DNA of 64,000 nucleotides from Hyphomonas sp. (lineage in GTDB: Bacteria > Pseudomonadota > Alphaproteobacteria > Caulobacterales > Hyphomonadaceae). Below are positions 15,955-24,800 of this stretch, piece by piece (the first letter of the stretch is position 1; each line of letters opens with the position of its first letter). Under the pieces are notes generated by a model. It was given only the letters and a program-made list of their open reading frames with translations. It did not search any database and had not been told where the DNA came from. Both the position numbers and the translations under genes were made by a program. The stretch is from assembly GCF_013823385.1 (NCBI RefSeq), contig NZ_PNMA01000006.1, positions 62,001 through 126,000 of the forward strand, given 5' to 3'.

Positions 15955-18504
15955 CTAGAAGCGCGTGGTGGTGGAGAAGCGGAAGGACTCCTTCTTGTCA
16001 TAGTCTTCGGCGCGGAGCACCTGGGAGAAGTCAAAACGCAACGGCCCGAAGGGGGAGTCCCACATCACACTGAGCCCGGTAGCCGCCCGGAAGGCGGGGT
16101 CTGTTTCCGTATACTGAATGGCGTTGTAGCCGGTTGTGGAGTCGGTGTAGGCGATGGGCGCGACCACATCCTGATCGTAGAGGCCGCCCAGACCGCCGGC
16201 GTCAACAAAGAAGGCGCTCTTGATGCCATACTCCTCGGGCAGGAAGTTTGGCACCGTCAGTTCGAACGTGCCCTGATAGTAGAAATTCCCGCCAAGCGCT
16301 GAGCCGCGTTCCATGCCCACCTGTTCGCCCGTATCGGGATCAAAATAGCGCACGACCTGGCGCGGGCCGATGCCCGCCACATCAAAACCCCGGAAGTTGG
16401 AGCCGCCCCGGAAGAAGCGGTTATTGATCCGCACGGTCATGTCATCGCCCCAGGGCTGGATATGCCCGGCTGACAGGCGCAGCGATGCGCGCAGGGCGGG
16501 CGTGAGGCCGTAATAGCCGGTGGCGCTGGCCTCGGTGCGCAGCGTCTGCACATCGCCGCCAAAGCCGGCAACATCCTGGCTGAGCTGCAGGTTCATGCCG
16601 CGCGTCGGCTCGATCGGATCATTGGTGCCGTCCCATGTCAGCGAATAGCCGAGAATGGAGGAGATGCCTTCGGTCTCGCTGGTGCAGCTGGAACTGCGGA
16701 AGCGATAGCGGATGTCGCAGACATCAACCACCAGCTGGTTGGGATCGGTGATGTCGCCCGGCACCGGTGCGCGGACCGTACCGTCCGCATCGCGTACGGT
16801 CGTGGAGACCAGATTGCCCTCGTTATCGATGACGATGTTCTGGTCGGTGATGTTCACGCTGTCATATTGCAGCCGGTATCGCAGGCCGAGCTGCGTGCGG
16901 TCGGCCACCGGAAAGGCCATGTTGAGGCCCGCGCCATAGGAGGTCGATTCATAGGAGGATACGTCGGTATAGTCATAGCTCGACAGCCAGCCCATCAGAC
17001 CGGCAGACATGGTGCGATCCATGAAACGCGGTTCGGTGAAGCGGAAGGAGGCGATCTGCTGGCGCTGGCTGAGCGACAGATCCAGCCCCGCCGAACGCCC
17101 CGTCCCCATCAGGTTGGCCTGCGAGAGGCCCACATCAAACAGGAAACTGTCCGTAGACGAAAAGCCTGCCGAGAAGGACAGCTCACCGGTAGACTGCTCC
17201 TCCACGGTGTAGGTCACTTCGGTCTTGTCTGGCGCGCTGCCGGGGGTTTCTTCAACCGTCACACTCTTGAAGAAGCCGAGCGCGCGGGCCCGGTTGCGCG
17301 AGCGGTCTATCAGTACCCGGTTGAAGGCATCTCCATCCGCGATGCGGAGTTCCCGGCGGATGATACGGTCCAGCGTCTGGGTGTTGCCAACGATATTGAC
17401 GCGCTCGATATAGACGCGCGGGCCTTCATCCACGACGAAGGTGATGTCCACGCGCCGGGTTTCAGGATCGGCCTTCACAATGGGGCGGATATCCACGAAG
17501 GCATAGCCGGCAACACCGGCCGCATAGGTGAGCGTGTCGATCGTCTGCTCGATCATCTTGCCACGGAAGGGATCGGTGTCTGCCATCGGCACAAGCCGCT
17601 GCAGGGCGCCCGCATCGAGCTTTGCCAGCGAGGTTTCAACCTTGATCTCGCCGAACGTGTACGGCACGCCTTCGTCCACCGTATAGGTGATGAAGAAGTC
17701 ATTTTTCCCCGGCGCCATTTCGGCCACAGCAGACGCGACGCGGAAATCATAATAGCCCTTGTCGAGATAGAATTCCCGCAACTTTTCCCGGTCATATTCC
17801 ACGCGCGAGGAATCGTAATTGTCGTTGGAGCTGAAAAAGCGCCAGGGGCGGGACTGCCGGGTGACGATCTCGCTCCGCAGGCGGGCGTCTGAGAATTCCT
17901 TGTTGCCGATGAAGTTGATGCCGCGCACGCCGCTGGTCGGCCCCTCCTCAATCACGAACACAACATCCACCCGGTTCTGGGAAAGCGTCTTGTATTCAGG
18001 CCGGATGCGCGCGGAAAAGCGGCCGGAGCGCCGGTAGAGTTCGATCATTCGGTTAACGTCCGTACTCACCCTTGCGGCGGTGAACGGACTGCGCGGGGCG
18101 ATCTGGATCTCTTCCCGCAACTTGTCTTCCTTGAGGGCCTTGTTGCCCTCAAACGAGATGCGGTTGACGATGGGGTTTTCCACAACCCGCACGACCACAT
18201 CATTGCCCCGCCGGTCGATGGCAACATCGGCAAACAGGCCGGTGGCAAAGAGGGTCTTCAGCGAAAGGTCGAAGCGCTCGGCGTTGAAGGCATCGCCCGG
18301 CTCGAACAGAAGGTAGGACTGGATGGTGCGCGCCTCGATCCGCTGATTGCCCTCCACTAGGATCGTGCGGACCGTTCCTTCGAGCAGTTCTTCCTGCGCC
18401 GTGGCGGCCGGGAGGAGGATTGGCTGAAGAACAGCGCCGACGCTGAGAGAGGCAAGGAAAGGAACACGGCAAAGCGCCGTCAGGCTGAGAAGCTTGTTTT
18501 TCAC
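15955..18504 (-). CDS. bamA: BamA-type outer-membrane protein assembly factor
   Basis: 849 aa. A signal peptide (residues 1-36) is followed by five POTRA repeats (from about residue 43, starting VRTILVEGNQRIEARTI, to about 435). An Omp85 barrel follows, with the conserved lid-loop motif NFRGFDVAGIGPR (about 700) and a C-terminal Phe. It inserts beta-barrel proteins into the outer membrane with Bam lipoproteins. The usual bamA neighbourhood (rseP, skp/ompH, lpxD, fabZ) is absent. It sits instead between an enoyl-CoA hydratase and a histidine kinase, so it could be an additional copy. Only one Trp-containing barrel tail and normal length are seen, with no truncation. Confidence 0.9.
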   Translation of the reverse strand: MKNKLLSLTALCRVPFLASLSVGAVLQPILLPAATAQEELLEGTVRTILVEGNQRIEARTIQSYLLFEPGDAFNAERFDLSLKTLFATGLFADVAIDRRGNDVVVRVVENPIVNRISFEGNKALKEDKLREEIQIAPRSPFTAARVSTDVNRMIELYRRSGRFSARIRPEYKTLSQNRVDVVFVIEEGPTSGVRGINFIGNKEFSDARLRSEIVTRQSRPWRFFSSNDNYDSSRVEYDREKLREFYLDKGYYDFRVASAVAEMAPGKNDFFITYTVDEGVPYTFGEIKVETSLAKLDAGALQRLVPMADTDPFRGKMIEQTIDTLTYAAGVAGYAFVDIRPIVKADPETRRVDITFVVDEGPRVYIERVNIVGNTQTLDRIIRRELRIADGDAFNRVLIDRSRNRARALGFFKSVTVEETPGSAPDKTEVTYTVEEQSTGELSFSAGFSSTDSFLFDVGLSQANLMGTGRSAGLDLSLSQRQQIASFRFTEPRFMDRTMSAGLMGWLSSYDYTDVSSYESTSYGAGLNMAFPVADRTQLGLRYRLQYDSVNITDQNIVIDNEGNLVSTTVRDADGTVRAPVPGDITDPNQLVVDVCDIRYRFRSSSCTSETEGISSILGYSLTWDGTNDPIEPTRGMNLQLSQDVAGFGGDVQTLRTEASATGYYGLTPALRASLRLSAGHIQPWGDDMTVRINNRFFRGGSNFRGFDVAGIGPRQVVRYFDPDTGEQVGMERGSALGGNFYYQGTFELTVPNFLPEEYGIKSAFFVDAGGLGGLYDQDVVAPIAYTDSTTGYNAIQYTETDPAFRAATGLSVMWDSPFGPLRFDFSQVLRAEDYDKKESFRFSTTTRF

Positions 18505-18657
18505 GGGCAGTCAGTTCCTGGCTGGAAGCATATCCCTGCGGATCCGGAAAACCGGTATCGCCGGGCTGTCCGGCGTGCATATCCCGCCAGGGCTGGCCTG
18601 GTTTTGCCGCAGATGCGCCAGACTGTGGCAGCGCGCCACAATCTGGCTTTGCCCCCG

Positions 18658-20154
18658 TCAGGCCTTGCTGAGCGGCAGGGTTATCGTGGCGCGGCAGCCG
18701 CCTTCCGGGCGATTGGCAAGCGCGATATGCCCACCATGCGCGAGGACGATATTGCGGGAAATGTGAAGGCCGAGGCCATGCCCGCCGGTTGCCGTATTCC
18801 TTGACTTTTCAAGGCGCACCAGCGGCTCGAAGACAGCCTCCATCTGCGCCTCCGGAATGCCGGGGCCATCATCGTCGATGATCACCGCACATTCCCCTCC
18901 CCGATCCTCCAGCTGGATGCGGGCCCGCTCTCCATAACGCACGGCGTTCATTATAATGTTTCGTAAGGCGCGGGTGAGGTCTTCTGGCCAGGCGCGGACG
19001 ACGAAGCGCTGGTCCGGCTCACTGAAGGTGACGGGCTGGCCGATGTCCTGCAGGTCTTCGCTGAGGCTTTCGACCAGCGCGCCGAGATCGGTCATCAGCT
19101 TTTCATCCGTGCGCAAGCTGGAGGTTCCAGCCTGCAGGGCCGCTTCGGTCAGGCTCTGGAGTTCATCCAGCGCCCGCTCCATCTTTTCGCGCTCGGCTTC
19201 GTCCTCGATCATCGCGGCGCGTATCCGCATGGCGGTCAGCGGCGTGCGCAGATCGTGCCCGATGGCGACGAGGACATCCTTCTGGGACTGCAGGGTCGCC
19301 TCCAGCCGGGTGGCCATGGTGTTGAACGCCTGCATCACATTGCGCAGGTCGCGCGGGCCGGAAACCGGCAGCGGCGTATGCTTTTCACCCCGCCCGAGCG
19401 CCCTGGACGCCCGCGCAAGATCTTCCAGCGGGCGATAGATCCAGCGGGCAGCGAAGCCTGCCGCGATGGCAACAGCCAGCAATGAAAGGGACAGCAAAAA
19501 GACAAATGGCTGAATGGGAGGGCCGCGATCCGCGCCGGAGGTCATCAGCACGTTGACCCACTGACCGGGCGTGTACTCCACCGACACATTCACCAGCCTT
19601 GACGGAAAGCGCAGCTCGTCACCCCCCCGGCCAAAGCCCATAGGCGGCCGGAACTCGTTACCGGGGCCTGGCTGCCTGCGAAACTGGCCTTCGGCGGGAG
19701 GCGGCGTGCGCGGAAATGCGGCCGGATCCGGCTTCTGACCGGCCGGTCTGGCTCCCTCCGGCAGGGGAAAGGTCATCGGAGATCCCCCATGCACACTACT
19801 GACGCGGAAGGAGGTTATCTGACCGGCATCCCGGCCCGAGGCGGCCCATCTGCGGCGCACTTCCGTGCCGGTCTCGTCTTCGGTATTCACGAAGGCGCGG
19901 GGTTCGCGGCGCACGAACAGCACATTGGCATGGGCTAAGGCTGCCTCGGCGAATGCGGCTTCATCGGGCTGCGCGCTGGCCAGCTTCATCAGATCGAGCG
20001 CAGCTTCCACCTGCGCCTTCTGCTGCATGGCGATGAAGACGTTCCGCGCGATAAGCGTGAAAGTGACGACGGCCAGAAGCTGGGCAACAATAAGCGCCGC
20101 CACCACGATCAGGATCGACCGGGTCAGCAGGGTATCGGCAAAGAGGCGTTTCAT
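18658..20154 (-). CDS. Sensor histidine kinase (HAMP-HisKA-HATPase)
   Basis: 498 aa. Transmembrane segments are at about 13-35 and 215-236, flanking a periplasmic sensor of about 180 residues with a Pro/Gly/Arg-rich stretch (residues 130-180). A HAMP linker follows, then the phosphoacceptor His300 in IGHDLRTPLTAMR, N box NIIMNAVRYGE, G1 DDDGPGIP and G2 GGHGLGLHISR. It is the partner of the OmpR-type regulator encoded immediately upstream; its ATG overlaps that gene's stop by 4 nt. The arrangement and sequence resemble EnvZ/OmpR-like or RisS-type pairs. The stimulus is not known. A BamA gene follows in the same direction, which fits an envelope role (inference). Confidence 0.92.
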   Translation of the reverse strand: MKRLFADTLLTRSILIVVAALIVAQLLAVVTFTLIARNVFIAMQQKAQVEAALDLMKLASAQPDEAAFAEAALAHANVLFVRREPRAFVNTEDETGTEVRRRWAASGRDAGQITSFRVSSVHGGSPMTFPLPEGARPAGQKPDPAAFPRTPPPAEGQFRRQPGPGNEFRPPMGFGRGGDELRFPSRLVNVSVEYTPGQWVNVLMTSGADRGPPIQPFVFLLSLSLLAVAIAAGFAARWIYRPLEDLARASRALGRGEKHTPLPVSGPRDLRNVMQAFNTMATRLEATLQSQKDVLVAIGHDLRTPLTAMRIRAAMIEDEAEREKMERALDELQSLTEAALQAGTSSLRTDEKLMTDLGALVESLSEDLQDIGQPVTFSEPDQRFVVRAWPEDLTRALRNIIMNAVRYGERARIQLEDRGGECAVIIDDDGPGIPEAQMEAVFEPLVRLEKSRNTATGGHGLGLHISRNIVLAHGGHIALANRPEGGCRATITLPLSKA

Positions 20155-20921
20155 AGGCGGCGCACGTCAGCGTCGAGCATATAGCCGCCGCCCCAGACAG
20201 TGGTGATGATTTTCGGCTCGCGCGGGTCGATCTCGATCTTGCGGCGGAAGCGGCTGATCTGGCTGTCGACGCTGCGGTCGAACACGTCGGAATCGCTGAT
20301 GCGGGTGAGATCAAGGATGCGCTCGCGCGAGAGGACGACGCGGGGATTCTTCAGGAACACCAGCAGGAGCTGGAACTCCGTGGCACTGAGGGGCACGACC
20401 ATGCCGTCATCGCGGCGCAGGCGGCGTTTGGGAATGTCGAGGACCCAGCGGTCGAACTCGAAAAACTGTTTGCCTTCATCGCCAGACTGGACGCTCATGC
20501 TGGCTTCCAGCCGGCGCAGGACAGCGCGCACCCGGGCGAGCAGCTCGCGGGGGTGGAAGGGCTTGGCGATATAATCGTCCGCGCCGATTTCCAGGCCGAT
20601 GATGCGGTCAATCTCCTCGGATTTGGCGCTGACGAGGATGATCGGGATGGTCTTGAGTTCGGCGATGCTGCGGCAGAGGCTGAGGCCGTCTTCGCCGGGC
20701 ATCATGATGTCCAGGATAACCAGATCGGGGGCGCGGTCGTGGATCTTCCGGCGGGCGGCGACGGCGTTTTCGGCCACATCCGCCTCGAAGCCCTGGGACT
20801 GGAAGAAACGCTTCAGACTGTCGCGAATGTTCCAGTCATCATCGACGATGAGCAGGCGCGGCAGGTCGGTTGGCTGTTCCGGCGGGGTCTGCATTCTGTC
20901 TTGGTCTATGGTTGCGCTCAT
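20151..20921 (-). CDS. OmpR-family response regulator
   Basis: 256 aa. The receiver domain has acidic pocket residues in LLIVDDDWN (about 23-31), phospho-acceptor Asp71 in LVILDIMMPGEDG, and the conserved Lys in ADDYIAKPFHPREL. The C-terminal winged helix ends VDSQISRFRRKIEIDPREPKIITTVWGGGYMLD. It is a transcription factor phosphorylated by the histidine kinase that overlaps its 3' end. The start was chosen at the ATG giving MSATIDQD; a second in-frame ATG lies at 20894. Either start overlaps the 3' end of the DUF2141 gene by 56 to 83 nt. Confidence 0.9.
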   Translation of the reverse strand: MSATIDQDRMQTPPEQPTDLPRLLIVDDDWNIRDSLKRFFQSQGFEADVAENAVAARRKIHDRAPDLVILDIMMPGEDGLSLCRSIAELKTIPIILVSAKSEEIDRIIGLEIGADDYIAKPFHPRELLARVRAVLRRLEASMSVQSGDEGKQFFEFDRWVLDIPKRRLRRDDGMVVPLSATEFQLLLVFLKNPRVVLSRERILDLTRISDSDVFDRSVDSQISRFRRKIEIDPREPKIITTVWGGGYMLDADVRRL

Positions 20922-21399
20922 TGTTCTTATCCCCATTGTTGGTTCCGCCAAAGCTGAGTTCGGCATGTGCGAGCCTGAACTCGAGGATTGTGCTTTGGGT
21001 AATGCGCTGGGCGTAGTCGTCGAAACGCATGTTTCGCTGCCAGAGCATTGATCCGGAAAGGAAAACCGGCGCTGTGGGCCAGCCGAAAAGCGAGCGCCCC
21101 AGACGCCCTGTGCGATGCCTGCCGGCAAAGGCGGTGACCGCATAGCGGCCGGGGCGCAGGCCCATGAACACGACGGATTTCTCCCCGGCGGCCGGGTCGA
21201 TCATGGCGGTCCGCCGGGCCAGCCGGGGGTGCCAGGGGAAGCCGTCAGCCCCCTCCCAGAGGCAGACGGCGATCCGGCCGCCCTGCCAGCCGCGGTCGCC
21301 ATTGCGCACCAGCAGGCGGATGTCCCCGGCGCCGAAAACCTCCGGCGAAAGGGCATGCCCGCCAGCGAAAAGGATGGAGCCTCCGGAAGGGGTGTGCAT
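20839..21399 (-). CDS. DUF2141-like protein
   Basis: 186 aa. Residues 25-115 match the DUF2141 plan: DIRLLVRNGDRGWQGGRIAVCLWEG, then a hydrophobic strand and VVFMGLRPGRYAVTAFAGRHRTGRLGRSLFGWPTAP, where the family has a similar GLPPGxYAV and a short LGIPT-like turn. Most family members are secreted; this start gives no signal peptide, so either the start lies elsewhere or the protein has lost export. The last 45 residues are polar, and the gene overlaps the response-regulator start by 83 nt in another frame, suggesting a frameshifted or drifted 3' end. It is first in the two-component operon. Confidence 0.6.
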   Translation of the reverse strand: MHTPSGGSILFAGGHALSPEVFGAGDIRLLVRNGDRGWQGGRIAVCLWEGADGFPWHPRLARRTAMIDPAAGEKSVVFMGLRPGRYAVTAFAGRHRTGRLGRSLFGWPTAPVFLSGSMLWQRNMRFDDYAQRITQSTILEFRLAHAELSFGGTNNGDKNNERNHRPRQNADPAGTANRPAAPAHRR

Positions 21400-21500
21400 G
21401 GTTCAGGCCTGTTCATCTGACCCTGCCTCTCTGGCGCCAAGAGGTGTCGGGAGTTTGCCGCGACGGGTCAAATTCGTGACACGGCCGGGTCAGGCGCAGG

Positions 21501-21549
21501 ACAATTCCGGACACTTTCGGACAATTCCGGACATTTCCGGACACGCCGG
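21501..21549. repeat. Five tandem 10-bp repeats (TGTCCG-N4 on the minus strand)
   Basis: Units ACAATTCCGG, ACACTTTCGG, ACAATTCCGG, ACATTTCCGG, ACACGCCGGC follow each other without spacing, in exact helical phase. They lie in the 465-bp gap between the divergent DUF2141 and autotransporter genes. A shorter copy occurs at 7778-7812. Such phased direct repeats suggest a regulator-binding array, but no candidate protein is assigned. Confidence 0.7.
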
Positions 21550-21703
21550 CGGCGCTGGCTGACATTACAAAGCGTAAAGCTTGTCAGTCCTTTGCCCGGC
21601 CCCGGCGCCTTGCCGGACGAGTTGTGTCAGCCCGCCACAATCGGGCCTGCCGCCCCCGTTTCGCGGCACACATTTGCAGTGAGGCCGGGGGTAAGACCAA
21701 GGC

Positions 21704-21835
21704 TCAGACAGAGCGACTTCCCCACACTCCTCGTAGCCCTGTCTGATGTTCCCCTCGGAGGTTTTCGCCGTTCTGCACTCCTTCTCCCCCTGGAGCCACA
21801 GCCCGGCGTTTCCCCCCACACCCTCCGAGGGGAAC
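21704..21835. other. Two adjacent large stem-loops in the autotransporter leader
   Basis: Hairpin A pairs 21704-21714 with 21736-21746 (10 of 11 positions, core TCAGACAG/CTGTCTGA). Hairpin B pairs GTTCCCCTCGGAGG (21748-21761) with CCTCCGAGGGGAAC (21822-21835), 14 perfect base pairs around a 60-nt loop. That loop holds inner complementary pairs (CGCCG/CGGCG and CTCC/GGAG). A weaker CCCCCG/CGGGGG pair lies at 21653-21658/21686-21691. The block ends 29 nt before the autotransporter ATG and could be a structured 5' leader or a palindromic repeat element. The rest of the 21400-21864 gap contains only the 10-bp repeat array and no gene. Confidence 0.6.
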
Positions 21836-21864
21836 CCCCTGAAATCCAACGGACCTGATTGTTG

Positions 21865-24800
21865 ATGCCCCTGTTTCGCAAGATCCTTGTTCTCAGCGTT
21901 TCTTCGATTGCCATTATAGCCAGCGCCCGCGCGGCGGAGATCACGACAACCACGGCAGCGGCGGTGAAGACCTCCACCGCGAATGCCGGCGCCCCAGATG
22001 ACCTGACGATTACCGAGAACGGCTCCATCAAGGTGGCTGACACACCCGGCTTTACCGCGGTGACCATCGACTCCGACAATGATGTGACCATCGACGGCAC
22101 GATCCTGATCGAGGATTCCGACAATACGGCCGGGATCAGCATTCTGCCGGGCGTGCAGAGCAATCTTGCCATCAGCGGCACGGTGCAACTGATCGAGGAC
22201 TATACCCGGGCCGACACGGATGGTGATGACGATGATGACGGCCCCCTTGCCATCGGCGCCAACCGGACCGGCATCCTGCTGGGCCAGGGGGCGGCGATGA
22301 ACGGCTCCATCCATCTGCAGTCTGGCTCCTACGTGCAGGTCGAGGGCAACGACTCTGCCGGGCTGCTGCTCTTGAGCCCGCTGAATGGCAATCTCAGAAC
22401 CCAGGGCAGCATCGCGGTTACCGGCGACAATGCCCAGGGCATCACGGCGACCGGCCGGGTGGACGGGGACGTGACCATTGGCGGGTCTGTCAGCGCCAAA
22501 GGAGAGAATGCGACCGGCGTGCGGCTGGATGACGGCGCCACGGGCGCTGTGGCCGTCAATGGCAGCGTCGTTTCGACCGGGTTCGTATATAGTTCGACCA
22601 CGAATTATGTGGCGCCGGCGCTGGTGACGAGTTCCACAACGCCTCTGGAAGACCGCCTGGACGCAGACGAGCTTCTGACCGGGGGCCCGGCATTCGTGGT
22701 GGGCGGAAGCCTTGGCCGGGGCCTGCTGATCAATGGCGCCGCGCCCGATCCTGATCTCAGCGATGATGAAGACGATGACGACACCAAGGACACAATCGAG
22801 GACTTCAACGAGAACCGCTCTACCGGCAGCATCACGAGCTATGGCTCTGCCCCTGCCCTGCTGATCAGCGCCGACTGGAACGGCCCGGCAAGTGAAGACC
22901 TGGTTCTGGGGACCGTTCTGGAAACCGTTCGGGATACGCTGGACGATGACGATGATGACGACACGGACGAAATCCTGGCGCAGTTTGCCTATGACTATGG
23001 CCTGATCAATCGCGGGGCGATTACAGGCGCAGGCACCAATGTGGGCTTTGATGGCACAGCCGTGCTGGTCGAGGGCTCTGCCAGCACCGGCCATTCGGTG
23101 ATCATCACGGGCGGCATCGAGAATACCGGCTCGATCAGCGCATCGGCTTATGAAGCCGATGCTACGGCCCTCCGCCTGGGGGCGAATGTCGTCACGCCCG
23201 TCTTAAACAATCAGGGCACCATTCAGGCGCTGATCTCAACGGAAACAGCGGCCAATGCGATTGCGCTGGATATCGGGGAAACCGCCAGCCTCACCTCGCT
23301 TGAGAACTCGGGCACATTGCTTGCGCGCTCCACGGGGGATGCCGGCGAGGTGATCACCGTGCGCGATCTTTCCGGAACACTGGGCACGATTACCAATACC
23401 GGAACGATCACGGCGACCTATCTGAATGACGGGGTGAGCCTGACCACCCGAAGCGATGCCACCGCCTTTGACCTGCGGGCGAACACCACAGGCGTGACGC
23501 TGCGCCAGTATGAGCGGGAAGCGACCTATGACGCCAATAGCGACGGCGCGATCAATTCGCTCGATACGCTCGATCCTTCGATCACCGGCAATATCTTTTT
23601 CGGCAGCGGCAACGACCTGTTGAAGCTGGAAGGGGGCAAACTGACCGGGGACGTCGATTTCGGCGCGGGATCGGACGAGTTCAATGCCAGCAATACAAAG
23701 ATCACGGGCGATGTCAGCTTTGGGGGCGAGGACGCACTTGTCCGCCTGCTGAGCGGTTCAACGCTGACGGGCGGTATTGCTTTTGGCAATACCGGCGCGT
23801 CCGACTTCCTGATTGCGGGCGGATCGACCTATGCGGGCCTGATCTCCAATACGGCCAGCGACCTTTCCTTCACTCTGGACGCCTCCCGCGCGCAGCTGAG
23901 CAATGGGACGGCGCTGACCCTTTCCAACCTGGTGATGGGCAATGGGGCGACCCTCATTCTGGAGATTGACGATGCCGGCGTGCAGGCGGCGCCGGTGTTC
24001 ACCGTGAACGGGACGGCGTCTCTGGAAAATGGCGTTCTGATTTCGCCCGTCTTTGCCGGCGTGTCGGATTCGGCGGGAACATTCACCATCGTCGATGCGG
24101 CCGGCATCCTTGCCGATCTTGCCTCGGGCGATGTGTCCCTGATCGCGGAGACGCCTTACATCTATCAGACCGATCTGGACCTGATCGAGGGCGTCCGCGA
24201 CCAGCTGAACCTCGTCTATCGCCTGAAGACCACGGAGGAACTTGGCCTCGACATCAACCAGACGGCCGCCTTCGATGCCGTGCTGGAACTGTTTGGAAAC
24301 TCCGCCACGCTGAGCGAAGCGTTTGCCGGTATCTTGAGCGAAGCGGCCTTCTTTCAGGCATATGACCAGCTGTTGCCCGCGCGGACGGATGCATCGACCC
24401 GTTTCCTGAGGGCCCAATCGACCTCTACCTTTGGCGCGATGGCCGACCAGATGAACCTGCTGGCCAACTCTCCGGGCAAGGGCCTCAAGGCCTGGGCGCA
24501 GGAAAGCGTTACCTTCACCGACATCAAGACCACCGCCAACATGCCTGGCTATAACGGCACAGGTTTCGCGTTTACGGGCGGCCTGGATATTCCGGTGCAG
24601 GCGCTCGACGCCTTCGGCGTGATGATGAGCTTCAATTCCGGGCGGTATGAAGAGAAGACCGGCGGCAACAATCCGGTCAACACGTCCAGCACGGGGCTCG
24701 GCGTGTATGGCCTGAAGAAATGGAACGCGACCTTCCTGCGCGGCGCGGCGCAGGCTTCCAGCGTAGACTTCAGCAGCCTTCGGGAGCTGAACATCATCTC

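Noticed and set aside
21501-21549. Short tandem repeats as a CRISPR array
   Set aside because: Units are 10 bp, adjacent and without spacers, and no cas gene is nearby.
21748-21835. 14-bp inverted repeats as ends of an insertion sequence
   Set aside because: The loop is only 60 bp, there is no transposase and no clear target-site duplication; a structured leader or small repeat element fits better.
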